A DNA stretch of 64,000 nucleotides from Adineta vaga (taxonomy: Eukaryota; Rotifera), in NCBI GenBank assembly GCA_021613535.1, contig CP075492.1, positions 11,284,001-11,348,000 of the forward strand, read 5' to 3'. The position numbers were made by a program, and so were the translations under genes. The notes beneath the pieces are model-generated. The model had not been told where the DNA came from and searched no databases. It saw only the letters and a list, made by a program, of their open reading frames with translations. Positions 1 to 10,379 of the stretch are shown here, one piece after another. Every line of letters begins with the position of its first letter. Positions within the stretch are counted from its first letter, which is position 1.

Positions 1-79
1 AAGTCTTCTTCTTCCTCTTTCTTAACATATTTATTCAAAATTCTATTTTCTTTTTTCTTCTTTTACATTTTTCAAATGC

Positions 80-355
80 ATGAATAACTCTGGTGAACTT
101 CTATTACGTGTTAGAATATCGATGAAAGTATGCAAGAGTAATGTAAATATTCTTCTTCGTAAATCTCAAGATGACATCACCATTGATCTACATCGTTTAT
201 CCTCTTTCCGCAAAGACATTGTTGTTGTTTTTTTTTCTAAAATGGGATTCTATCACTATATAGATAAAAAAAACTATCGTCTAACATACGAAACTATCAT
301 GAGAAAAGAATGGCGCAGTAGACGAATATTTGATTTAGATAATTTTTATCAGTAA
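80..355 (+). CDS. Possible 3' end of an unidentified gene (partial)
   Basis: An open frame runs to a TAA at 353-355, and an AATAAA hexamer follows about 55 bases later near 411. That arrangement would fit the last exon of a plus-strand gene whose body lies before the window. A pyrimidine-rich stretch precedes the frame, so the true exon may begin at an AG acceptor near 113 rather than at the ATG at 80. The translated tail is basic and aromatic and ends in DLDNFYQ. I recognise no domain. It could equally be untranslated sequence with a chance open frame. Confidence 0.25.
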   Translation: MNNSGELLLRVRISMKVCKSNVNILLRKSQDDITIDLHRLSSFRKDIVVVFFSKMGFYHYIDKKNYRLTYETIMRKEWRSRRIFDLDNFYQ

Positions 356-635
356 AATATTTCACGTCATGAACCGAGAGAAAATTCAATATTGACTGTA
401 TTATAATTACAATAAAGTACTAGATTTATTGTGTCATATATATGTACCCTTGATGATGAATAGTAGTATATCATAAATCGAATTTTATTAAAAAACTATA
501 CAATAGTTTGCAGACAAGTATATAAATAAAATAAATAACAAAAATATTTTCATAGTGAACTTCGCTTAGCAAAGATTATTAGACTAAATCCATCTCTTGA
601 CATTAATCATATCTGTATGGATCATTAATATCCAT

Positions 636-1886
636 TTAGCAACTAAAAATCTGTACTAATTTCATCATTTTCTCTCGAAGTTCACTAAAAGATATGCGAC
701 GAATAGGTTCATAGATCCAACATTGTTGAAGTACACAATAAAGATCAAAATCACAACAAATCGGTTGTGGATGAATTTGACGATCGATGGCAACATATCG
801 TGACACATCTTCCTCTTTAGCTATATCAGGATAAGGTACACAAGGTCTTTCAATCATTAATTGAATTAATAGAAGACCAAATGCCCAAACATCACTTTTC
901 GATGAAAAACATCCGTAGTCTTGATCTGACAAATGGATTGTTGAAGATCCCTGTCGTTTGATAACACATTCAGGCGCAAGAAAACGAGGTTGAAACTTCC
1001 ATCGACCTTCTTTTGTAAATAATGATGTCAGATGATTTTGTCCTTCAATTTTTTGTATTGCATGTCCAAAATCTGCAATACGTATGAATCCATAGGAATC
1101 GATGAGAACATTACTAGCTGTCAAATCCCGATGAACAATATGTTTCTTCTCAAGATACATCATTGCATTAGCTATTTGAAAACCAATATTAGCAATACGA
1201 CGCATTCGAGATCTGACTGTTCGACCAATGATTGGACAAAGTGAAATTAAAGAATTTCCACTATCTGCTAATACTAAATAATCGTAATCTTTGTTCGAAT
1301 AATGACCATAGAGAGTTGTAATAGAAAAAAAACAAAGTTCTTTTAATATAGTTAACTCATTAATAAAATGATCATTCTTTCTTTTGACACGTTTGATAAA
1401 AATATTAATATTTTCTTGTCGTGATTTTTTCCAAATTGCTCGCGATACACCGGCATTGTGTTTTCCACCAAAATGACCTTCAACAAAATCAACACCATAG
1501 AATTCTTTTGGATTTAAAATCCAACTTCGATCATCTTTTTGAAGAATTAATTCATTCGTTAATTTTGTTACTGTTTCTTTGCTCTTTTCTTGACATTTGT
1601 ATTGTTTCAATAGTTTACTATAATTTTTTGAATCAGTCGAATCTTTATAGGATAAACGATAATTCATTACGGAACATTTATATATTGTTTCATTAACACG
1701 TACTGATAAAACAATATATGAATCTTTTGATAAGTCTGCTGTTGATAATTTATTTACTTGTATCGATGAAATAATTTCATCATTAGAAGTTTGATGACGC
1801 AGAAGATATGTTCCATATGGTTGAGAGACTAATGCTTGTACCACATACGTCGGAGAAACGCTTTGGATTGTTGGTCTACTCGGCAT
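636..1886 (-). CDS. SH2-like / tyrosine-kinase-like protein, intronless
   Basis: Probable cytoplasmic non-receptor tyrosine kinase. The frame stays open to 1934, but the codon there is GTG; the first ATG is at 1886 (MPSRPTIQ), giving about 416 residues. Residues about 10-75 resemble an SH2 domain (PYGTYLLRHQTS, then YIVLSVRVNETIYKC), with the usual FLIRES arginine position degenerate. The kinase domain covers about 135-410. It has a glycine loop (GHFGGKHNAG), a candidate ATP-binding lysine in NIFIKRV, catalytic HRDLTASN near 252-259, DFG near 272, the APE-type motif APEC, and DVWAFG. HRDLTASN is closest to the tyrosine-kinase HRDLxAxN pattern. There is no SH3 domain or membrane segment. Being intronless among intron-rich neighbours suggests retroposition or lineage-specific expansion. 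Active-site residues look intact, so I favour an active but divergent enzyme. Confidence 0.8.
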   Translation of the reverse strand: MPSRPTIQSVSPTYVVQALVSQPYGTYLLRHQTSNDEIISSIQVNKLSTADLSKDSYIVLSVRVNETIYKCSVMNYRLSYKDSTDSKNYSKLLKQYKCQEKSKETVTKLTNELILQKDDRSWILNPKEFYGVDFVEGHFGGKHNAGVSRAIWKKSRQENINIFIKRVKRKNDHFINELTILKELCFFSITTLYGHYSNKDYDYLVLADSGNSLISLCPIIGRTVRSRMRRIANIGFQIANAMMYLEKKHIVHRDLTASNVLIDSYGFIRIADFGHAIQKIEGQNHLTSLFTKEGRWKFQPRFLAPECVIKRQGSSTIHLSDQDYGCFSSKSDVWAFGLLLIQLMIERPCVPYPDIAKEEDVSRYVAIDRQIHPQPICCDFDLYCVLQQCWIYEPIRRISFSELREKMMKLVQIFSC

Positions 1887-2419
1887 GTATATAGTAATAA
1901 TAATATCTAAAATAAAATGATTGTAAATAAACACCGATTTTTTATATAAGACAAAATTTTTCGCCGATAAAGTTTCCTCTGTTAGAAGAAAGATTTTGTC
2001 GTCGTCTTTCGCCGAAAATCAACAAGATTAAATATTGACGTAAAGAGAAAAAGAATGAAGAGAACCGTCTATTTTCATAAATTGATTATGCGGCGTCTTG
2101 TTACTTGATTTTGTTGCTATTGAGTAAGTTGAAGGTCAGTACATCTTATCTCAATACTTTCTCTTCGTACACCTTCACAATATGCATTTTTGCTTTAAAA
2201 AATAATATCACTACACGCCTATAAACTAGAATGTGGAGTGTCAATTTACACGAGAAAGAAAGTATAGCTTTCGGCGACTTTTTTTCTCTTTCCTGTACAA
2301 GGAAAAAGGACATTTATTTTCGGCGACAAATAAAAAACTACTTTGACAATATGAAATTATTTAATGAATAAAATATGCGCACGTCTAGCACATTATATGA
2401 AAAATTTCTCAGAATTTGT
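1887..2419. other. Intergenic, kinase 5' side / GNAT 3' side
   Basis: No supportable gene. It holds the presumed kinase promoter and 5' leader, and a TTTATT hexamer near 2314 that would be a minus-strand poly(A) signal for the GNAT gene. Confidence 0.5.
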
Positions 2420-2932
2420 TCAAAATTTCAGTTCCATAACGTATGCATCGGTTCGATCTTCATAATAATTATCGAGATAGTCAATAACTGTAAAACCATG
2501 TTTTATATATAAACTATATGCACGCATATTCCATACATGTAGTTGTAATTCAACTTGTAAAGCACCATACTCACGAGCATGATCGATCATATGACGTAGA
2601 AGAAGACCACCGAGACCTCGACCACATTGAGTAGGATGAAGAGTTAAATTTCTTATGTGTGCAGTATCATCTGACGTGTGTTGTAAACCATATCCGATTA
2701 TTGAATGACCGATAGTCGTAGTCTCAAGTATCCAACAATTACATGCTGGATCATGAATAGCATCAAAAAAGATGTCTGCACGCCATGAGTAATCTTTCCA
2801 TGTATCTTGCTCAATTTTCACTACTGTTTCAATATCAAGCTCAGTCATAGGTCGAATACGATATTGATTTACATTATCCACATTGATAGTGGGTGATTGA
2901 TATTCCTTATCAAGCTCTGTATATGGTGGCAT
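2420..2932 (-). CDS. GNAT-family N-acetyltransferase, RimI-like (copy 1)
   Basis: Encodes 170 residues, the size of a single-domain GCN5-related acetyltransferase, which moves an acetyl group from acetyl-CoA to an amine; the substrate cannot be told. The core begins at YRIRPMTELDIETVVKIEQ. The acetyl-CoA loop is QCGRGLGGLLL, matching the family Q/RxxGxG/A motif, and is followed by a helix. The C-terminal part (NMRAYSLYIKHGF and YYEDRTDAYVMELKF) matches the RimI/NAA10-type pattern of NxxAxxLYxxxGF, then YY, then DAxxM. The gene is intronless with a true ATG at 2932. A paralogue lies about 1 kb away in the same orientation, separated by a transposon relic. Confidence 0.85.
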   Translation of the reverse strand: MPPYTELDKEYQSPTINVDNVNQYRIRPMTELDIETVVKIEQDTWKDYSWRADIFFDAIHDPACNCWILETTTIGHSIIGYGLQHTSDDTAHIRNLTLHPTQCGRGLGGLLLRHMIDHAREYGALQVELQLHVWNMRAYSLYIKHGFTVIDYLDNYYEDRTDAYVMELKF

Positions 2933-3196
2933 CTTGTTTTGTAAACTGTTCGTCTAACAAAATTATATATTCTCTATTTATCATGATCATATGTTGTAAG
3001 AATGAGTCATTGATGACGTTATAACTTACGCAACAAAATGGAAATTTCTATAAATCACGAATGATTTACCTATAACAATTTTATCAAAACTATGTGTGAT
3101 TGATATTTGACAAGAAACAAATAACTGTTCACCTAAATAAAACAATGAATGATTGTAGACAAAATCATGCATTACAAAATCATGCATTAGAATATT

Positions 3197-3843
3197 TTCA
3201 CTGCTAGCCAAAAATATAAGAATACGCACATTATTTTTGGTTTTGTTCTACTTTCTTCTTTCCTTCTTGGATTGATATATCTTTTAGCACATGCGTATGC
3301 AACTATAGTCTATGCAAACATCAATTCAGAATTTCTTCTGCATTATTTATTTTCATGAAAGAATATCTATATAAAAAAAACATTTTCCCATTCATTAAAA
3401 GTCCATCGGTAATGTTTACGAGCAAATTTTAATCGAGTACGACTATGATGAGGTTTTTAATATGGTTTTTGTTCAGTTGTAGAACTATTGTAATCGACCT
3501 TGAATAAGCGTTAACGAACTGTTCGAGCACTAATGCGTTTTCCATTTGATAAACTCTATTCAGACGCTAATTGTCAACGATCTTTTTCATTAACTTGATT
3601 GAATGACGGTCTTCTTGATAGGTAGTCAATTTATTTTTATTTTGAAAAGGTCGAAAAAAACATGTTTTTTATATGGATATTCTTTCATGAAACTAAATAA
3701 CTCCGGAGAAATTCTGAATTGATATTTGTATAGACTATAGTTGCATTCGTATGTACTAAAAGACATATCAATCCAAGGAGGAAAAAGAAAGTAGAAAAAA
3801 ACAAAAATAATTTTTTCTTTCTGATATCTTTTGCCAGCCCTGT
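3197..3843 (-). mobile_element. Decayed Tc1-type transposon with long terminal inverted repeats
   Basis: Two inverted arms of about 190 bp flank about 260 bp. The left arm is about 3197-3391 and the right about 3654-3843. Their tips, CACTGCTAGCCAAAA on the left and CAGGGCTGGCAAAAG on the right (reverse complement), resemble the CAGTGGCTGGCAAAAG-type ends of Tc1 elements. A TA follows the right tip, as expected for TA target duplication; the left flank reads TT. Minus-strand translation of the interior gives pieces of a Tc1 transposase, such as SLSNGKRISARTVR and RLKFARKHYRWTFNEW, broken by several stop codons. The DDE catalytic region is missing. This is an internally deleted, inactive copy lying between the two GNAT paralogues. 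Confidence 0.85.
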
Positions 3844-3993
3844 ATTTAAGAGCACACGAAAGCTATGTTTCGTAACATAATATAACTATTGATGATTTTA
3901 AACATTACTGATCTTTGTACTTGTGTTGACATTTTGACTAATAGGCAATAAAATCAATAAATTCAACAAAAAAAAATGATTCATAAATATTGT

Positions 3994-4506
3994 TTAGAAC
4001 AAAAGTAACATTTCATAAGCATCTGAAGAATGAGAATAAAAGTTCGGAAGATGTCGTACGATTTGAAAGCCATGATTAGTATATAATTTACATGCACGTT
4101 TATTTGTTGTATGCACTTCTAATCTAATATTTGGAGCATTACATTGGCGAGCATAAGCTATCATATGTTGTAAAAGTAATGTACCTAACCCTCGACCACA
4201 TCGATTCGGACGAAGAGTTAGATTCGCAATAAATGATTCATCTTTGCATACATATTGAAAACCATATCCATCTATTGAATCATGAGTTGTAATGTCTTCA
4301 AGTACCCAACATTTTGAGAATGGATTAGTAAGATAACGAAAAGTACAGTCACGCTGCCAACATTCAGCTCCCCAAATGATTTGTTCGATTTCCATCACTG
4401 CATCAAGATCACTCGTAGTCATGGATCGAATCCGATAATGATCTCGACTATTTGAATCTATTTCAGATACTTGTTTAGCATCGGTACTATCTGCTTCCGA
4501 CATCAT
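3994..4506 (-). CDS. GNAT-family N-acetyltransferase, RimI-like (copy 2)
   Basis: About 170 residues and clearly homologous along its length to the GNAT at 2420-2932: YRIRSMTTSDLDAVMEIEQ, RCGRGLGTLLLQHMI, NKRACKLYTNHGF and a terminal DAYEMLLLF. The acetyl-CoA-binding RxxGxG motif is intact. The open frame extends to a TTG at 4515; the first ATG is at 4506 and another is at 4503. It is intronless. The two copies differ at many positions, so the duplication is not recent. Together with copy 1 it forms a tandem pair of presumed protein or small-molecule N-acetyltransferases of unknown substrate. RimI-like sequence and lack of introns would fit bacterial ancestry, but animals also have RimI relatives. 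Confidence 0.85.
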   Translation of the reverse strand: MMSEADSTDAKQVSEIDSNSRDHYRIRSMTTSDLDAVMEIEQIIWGAECWQRDCTFRYLTNPFSKCWVLEDITTHDSIDGYGFQYVCKDESFIANLTLRPNRCGRGLGTLLLQHMIAYARQCNAPNIRLEVHTTNKRACKLYTNHGFQIVRHLPNFYSHSSDAYEMLLLF

Positions 4507-5098
4507 TCGATGCAATTATTGAAATATTGACTGAGTTATGTTGTTTTGTATGAAAAAAACATTACAAAGTAATGAATCAGCTTTATCGTTGTTTTTTCGT
4601 TTCTAAAATTCCAAACGTCACATGTTTTACGTTGCGTCATACTTATTGTTGTATTAAGACAAGTATGAAAATCTTGTTTTATTCCTCTCTAATCATTCAA
4701 ATTTCAATCTATTCTCTGTACATTATACGAAGAAAGTATGCGATCTGACTTTTGTATTATCTTCTGACAGTGTAAAAGACTGATACACAAAGAAACTCAA
4801 TCGAGAATGTACCTGACTTATCTTCATCTAGAAAAAGGTTATAATATCATTAGTATCAGAAAGTAATTTATTTTCTCATTAAAATTTGATCTTTTGTATG
4901 AGAATTTCACGACAGATCGAACGTCTATTTCATGTTGAAAAACGATCGGCATTCAGAACAAAATAATCTATCATTCGATTCAATTTTCATAACAAATTGA
5001 CGTGACATTTGTGAGAATGTTAACAACAACACAAAAGACTAACAAGATATTCGATCTAAAAAGATGTATTTTCATTTACATTTGATTTGATTCCAACA
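4507..5098. other. Divergent intergenic region
   Basis: Lies between the minus-strand GNAT and the plus-strand SLC6 gene, so it should carry both promoters. AT-rich; I see no repeats or RNA genes. Confidence 0.45.
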
Positions 5099-7542
5099 AT
5101 GTTAGATCGTTTACGTGCTCTTGTTCTACCATCAAATGTACCACAAGAACAACTTGAAGTAAGTTTAGCAGCTGATTTCGAATTTATTTGTATGTAACGA
5201 GGAAATTTTAAGAAGCAAGAAACAAGTAATGATGAAGAAAAAAGAGAAGAATGGGATAGACCGATTGAATTTATCCTCTCATTAGTTGGTTGTTCTGTTG
5301 GTAAGAATTGATTCTCATTTAGATTCACACTATGTTTATCAAAATATTTCAGGTCTGGGAAATGTCTGGAGATATCCTTATATTGGTAAGTTCATATTTA
5401 TATGTTTGCTTCATCGATATTGATTTGTTATAGCATTCAAAAATGGTGGTGGTAAGACTCAATCGAAAGTATTGTAATTATTTATCATTGATATTCAATT
5501 GATTTAGGTGCTTTTCTTATTCCCTATTTTTGTGTGTATTTTCTTGTTGGAACACCATTGTATTTTCTTGAGTTATCTCTCGGACAATTTACTAGTCGTG
5601 GTGCGACTGCTGCTTTTAAGATGTCACGAATGTTCAAAGGTAATATAATAAATGTCTATCGATAGTTGATAATCAATATATTCTATTACTATTCAGGAGT
5701 TGGTTGGGCAATGGCAATAAATTCCTTTTATGTTACAGTTTATTATAATATCATTATTGCATGGTGTTTATTTTACTTTTTCGCATCATTTCGACGAAAA
5801 CTTCAATGGAGTGATTGTGGAAATTGGTGGAATACGGAACGTTGTTCGAATGCAGGTTGTATTGAGCAGAATGAAAAATGGATACTATTCTTTTTTTTCT
5901 GAAAAAACTATCTAGATGCATCGAATAATTCAACAGCACGTTTTTTCTGTCTAATGACTAATCGATCAAGTAATTGTTCATTACCTGCACTTCCACCTGA
6001 AGAATATTTTGAGTATGATTTTCATTTTGAAAAAAAAAACCAAATATCAATTTTTAACTTAAATAAATATACTAGTAATTATGTTCTACGACGCAGTAAT
6101 TCATTAGAAGAAATGGGTACTCCTCATTGGTCTTTAGTATTATGCTTACTCTTAGCATGGATACTTGTTGCTGCTTGTATCATTCAAGGAATCAAATCAT
6201 CAGGCAAAGTATACACATGAAAATATTAGATTTCAATGCTATAGTAATGTATATATATGTTATTGATTTAGGTTGTATATTTTACATCACTATTTCCATA
6301 TGTAGTTATATTTGCGTTGATTATTCGTGGTGTAACTTTACCAGGTATGTGCAATTTTTTCGAAGGAAATTCTCTTAATGTGTTTGGAAATAGGAGCAGC
6401 AAATGGTATCAAGTTCTATTTGAAACCGAATTGGAGTAAAATTCGAGAATTTGAAGTAATTGTTAATTGTACTATGATTTGAATAATGATCTTTCTATAT
6501 TGAAGGTTTGGATTGCTGCTGCTTCTCAAGTAACTTTTTCTCTATCGGTTGCATTTGGATGTATTCTTGGTTATGCTAGTTTTAATAAATTTAAATCCAA
6601 TTATCTTAGGTAATATAATCATTACGTTATTGTTTTGAAAGCAAAATTATTTATGTACGTTTAGAGATTGTATGATTGTAACAGCATGTGATTGTTTTAC
6701 TTCAGTAAGTATTGTTGAAGAAAAAGTAATGAATTTTTATATGTTAAAATGAATAATAGGTATTTGCTGGATTTGCTGTTTTTTCAATTCTTGGTTTTAT
6801 GTCATTTAAAACTGGTCTACCAGTTGATCAAGTCGCAAAAGCAGGACCTGGTTTAGCTTTCATTGCTTATCCACAAGCATTATCAATCATGCCTGGTGGA
6901 CCATTCTGGGCAGTGATATTTTTTTTTATGTTACTGACGCTTGGTCTTGATTCTCAAGTTCGTGGTGATATTATCTGCAGGAAGAAAACGAATGATGATT
7001 TTTTTCATAAATTATTTAGTTTGCATTGTCGGATGTGACTATCTCGGGTATATTGGATACTTTTAGTAGTCTTCGACGCTATAAAACTTATGTTATTATC
7101 GGATATTGTATTGTCTGCTTCCTATTGGCTTTACCAATGTGTGCACCAGTAAATGAAACATAGTTGATAGAATTGTTTATTTAATGTTCATTTTCTATTT
7201 CTAGGGTGGAATTTATTTATTTGTATGTAGAAATCGTCTTTGAGAATGAATTTCAATTGATTCTTCTGTAGACATTAATGAATGAATATTCAGCTAATTT
7301 ATCAGTCATTGTATGTGCATTCTTTGAATTCATTATCATAGCCTATATTTATGGTTCGTTCAGTATTACAAGATTTTTTTGTTCTCAATGAATGATACGT
7401 TTCCATTTTTGTAGGTTTTAATAATTTTATGGAAGATATTCGAATGATGTTAGATCGACGACCATTTGAACCTTACTGGTTTATAACTTGGTGTATAACA
7501 GGTCCGATTATTACGTTAGTAAGTAAAATGAAGTGAAATGAA

Positions 7543-7583
<41 letters not shown>

Positions 7584-8082
7584 ATGTTTGAACTATCGAT
7601 TGTATTCTTTAGATCGTTTTCTTTACATCAATTATTCAATTTAAACCACCAACTGAAGGCACTTATGTCTATTTACCATATGCAAATGCAATCGGTTGGA
7701 TTATGGTTTGTTCGTCAGTTGTATTCATACCTGGTGTACTAATTTATGAATTAATAAAATCATGGAAAGCAACAAAAACTTATCAAAATCAAGTAAAAGA
7801 ATATGGACCTTTTTCTTCTGAAATGATGTTTTTATCTTTAAGATTTCAAATCATATGCCTCATTACTTAAGAATGTTGACATATGCAAATAAACCAGAAG
7901 ATAATTGGGGACCAGCAAGAAAAGCAGATCGATACGGACGATATGATGATGAAATAAATTCGAAAACTATAGAACCAGTTGAATATACAACAACAACAAG
8001 AATGGAAGATAAAACACGAATCTATAATGATAATCTTAATAATGCGTTTGATTTTCATACAGAAATCTGTTCACGTTTATGA
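5099..8082 (+). CDS. SLC6 Na+/Cl- dependent neurotransmitter/amino-acid transporter
   Basis: Multi-exon plasma-membrane symporter of the neurotransmitter:sodium symporter family, with introns mostly 50-60 nt. Exon 1 (5099-5158) encodes [20 protein letters not shown]. The next exons give the hallmark [20 protein letters not shown] and [16 protein letters not shown] (TM1), [13 protein letters not shown] (TM2), [20 protein letters not shown] (TM3) and an extracellular loop with paired cysteines ([15 protein letters not shown]). Later exons include [19 protein letters not shown] and [13 protein letters not shown] (TM7-8). The C-terminus contains [13 protein letters not shown]. The [10 protein letters not shown] segment resembles glycine, proline and B(0,+) type transporters more than monoamine carriers, but substrate is not certain. 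Two exons are only 18 nt (5434-5451 and 7205-7222). AATAAA follows the stop near 8098. Confidence 0.92.
7540..7580 (+). repeat. (GAT)n microsatellite in an SLC6 intron
   Basis: About a dozen or more uninterrupted GAT units lie inside the intron between the exons encoding [10 protein letters not shown] and [10 protein letters not shown]. It is probably length-polymorphic and has no coding role. Confidence 0.85.
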
Positions 8083-8259
8083 AATCATTTATTTCGATAA
8101 TAAACAAGTTTTATTTGAAAATCGTTCACAGGCGACATCTTTATTGCATAATATTTTGTTGGTCTTTAAATTTTTTCCGATAAGAACCACTAGAAAAGTT
8201 GAATAAATGAACAACCTTAAAAGTTAAAAAAACCAATACCATAACTTTGTTTAATCGCA

Positions 8260-9026
8260 ATGTCGACATCGGAGAGCAAGAAAAAATCTTCGAAAAAAGA
8301 TGACAAGAAAACTGATGACGTTCCTGTAGAAGAGGTATAAAGTTTAAGATCTTATTGAACAAATTTATTATTCTTAGAAAGATTTCTCTTGCTTTTCTTT
8401 TCAATCTCAACCTTTTCAGTAAGATGTAGATTTCAATTTGAAAATTATTCCTCGTTCAGGTTCATACGGCTAACAATTGGGAAAATGCTGATCTTGGTGA
8501 CAGTCAACGAAAACAAAAGTTCCTTCGACTAATGGGAGCAAAAGTAATATAAATTATAATTCACTTGAAATGAAAAATGAAACTAGATGTTTTAGAAACG
8601 TAAAGATGAAAGTGAAATAGATCGACAGAATTCTAATGAAGGTCATCAGGATGAAGATGTTTCACCTGAAAAGAAACATTGTCGATCAAGTTCGTTAATA
8701 GATTATCTTTGTTTACCAATGCTTGTGTCGTTCTTTCAGAAGCGGAAACTGAAATAATTAATCGTGAATTAGAAAAACAATTCAATGAAAGTTTACAATC
8801 GAAAATTACTCATACAAATCATGGTGGTCTAGGTTTTCATGGTGAAAGTAGTGGAGCATCGAGTTCAAATGATTGGCAACATCAATTAACGAAAACAAAA
8901 TTTGTAGCAGCGAAAACAGACGAAGGAGCATCGATGGAACATGTTGCCATTGAAACCACGAAAAAAGACGACGAAGAAGAAAAACCAAGTGATAAACAAG
9001 AAAAAAAGAAGAAAAGAAAGTCATAA
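8260..9026 (+). CDS. Small acidic protein (SMAP / C11orf58 family)
   Basis: Five short exons starting at ATG 8260 (MSTSESKKKSSKKDDKK). The second exon encodes the family signature NWENADLGDSQRKQKFLRLM, nearly identical to the conserved NWE-ADLG-RKQKFLRLMGA block of metazoan small acidic proteins. The last exon carries the second conserved block, INRELEKQFNESLQSK, then HGGLGF, matching the human INEELE-Q--QS--SK--GLGF segment. The C-terminus is charged, ending in a lysine-rich tail (KQEKKKKRKS) instead of the long aspartate runs of vertebrate proteins. Function in the family is poorly defined; it is probably nuclear or cytosolic. AATAAA occurs near 9065. Confidence 0.85.
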
Positions 9027-9669
9027 AATATAGAAATTCTGTTGTTAAGTTTTCTATTTTATGTAAATAAACACAAGAATATCATATTCAAAATTTCTCA
9101 CTTCTTATCTTATCGACTTCAAATGAAAACTGTTGAATGTTATGCGAGATGAATCTCATAAAATCGAAATCTATTCCATGCTTACATTTTCAAGGCACTT
9201 CAACTTCTCTATTTACATAAACAATTCGTTTAATATCCGCGTAGTTGTCTATATTTAGTTAAGCTATATATAAAAAACAGTGAAACATTTCATAGAACTA
9301 CTCTTCGACATTTGAACGTACATGATGATTCTTTAAATACTCACGTTTCACATTGTAAACATACTTTACTTTCTTTCACACATTGTCAAGTCGATTCTTT
9401 GACACTTTTTTATTCATTTACTATTAACGCATAGTACTTTTCGAAACAAACGACCTTAACAGTTTCAACCCATACATTATATTAATACATTCATTCGTTC
9501 AAGTATGTCAATATATTTATAGGCATATAAAGAATTTTTTCTTGTAGTTGATTCCGAAGAGAAGAAAAAGAATGAGTATGATGTTAACGTGAAGTTCTCC
9601 TTTTTTTCTTTTTTTCTTTTTCATTTCCGACATTTGATAAACCGTTGTGAACAGTCAGTCGCAATCAAG
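9027..9669. other. Intergenic
   Basis: Begins with the SMAP 3' end and ends in the promoter and 5' leader of the next plus-strand gene. No coding or RNA feature is supported. Confidence 0.45.
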
Positions 9670-10379
9670 ATGCCGGTTGATATAGAAGAAAAACAAACTG
9701 AAGAAGTTTTACAGAATCAAAATTCATCTATAGTAACATCATCACAAAAAGATTCGTCATCAGGAAACAAACGACACAATAAGTCGTCGCATTTAACAAA
9801 AGAAGAAATAAGACATCAACGTTTTATTAAAGATTTAAAAAAAGACATGTTAATATTCATCATTGATTGCTTTTTCTGGTTCTTATTCTAAAATCATTCT
9901 TTTTCTTTTAGTCAAGTTTGTTTAAAACAATGTATACGTGAAAGTCGGTTTGATTCAAGTATAAATCAGTCTTCTTCAAAACGTCGTACACGAACAATCG
10001 ATCGAACAAATTCTCATCGAAGATTAAAAACAGATTCAATTGTCGTGTAAATTAATATCAACTACTTTGTAATTCTTCTTCATTGCTTATTTTTAGATCT
10101 ACGATGAAAAATCGGCAACGTTCAATGGAACATTTTAAACGTGGAGAACTTAAACGTCTTACTGCCGATGTTGAAAACATTCTCGTATGTAACAGAGGAA
10201 TTTTTCTCAACAAAATTTAAAATCACATTTTTATCATATATCGTTAGACAGGATCAGAAATGAAACACTTCTATACAAAATTTATTCAGCGACCAATACA
10301 TCAACAACAGCAAGCAAGTCCTCGAATACATATTAGTTTATTGGAAGAATCACTTTTACGAGCAAATGAACAAAAATAA
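9670..10379 (+). CDS. Uncharacterised basic protein, four exons
   Basis: Not recognised. The ATG at 9670 (AAGATGCC context) opens MPVDIEEKQTEEVLQNQ. Three introns can be placed: 9849-9911 after KKDM/I, about 10049-10097, and about 10185-10248. They have good GT-AG ends and join open frames into roughly 190 residues ending LLRANEQK at the TAA at 10377-10379. The N-terminal third is serine- and lysine-rich and probably disordered. A likely structured part follows (SHLTKEEIRHQRFIKDLKK, then VCLKQCIRESRFD). A possible helix is FKRGELKRLTADVENIL. It has no signal peptide and no membrane segment. Clean splice frames argue for a real gene; its role is unknown. Confidence 0.6.

Noticed and set aside
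5730-6378. Several short frames in the SLC6 gene
   Set aside because: They span introns or are out of frame with the conserved transporter exons.
8141-8410. Minus-strand open frame of about 89 codons
   Set aside because: It is antisense to the start of the SMAP gene, whose exons and splice sites are clear.
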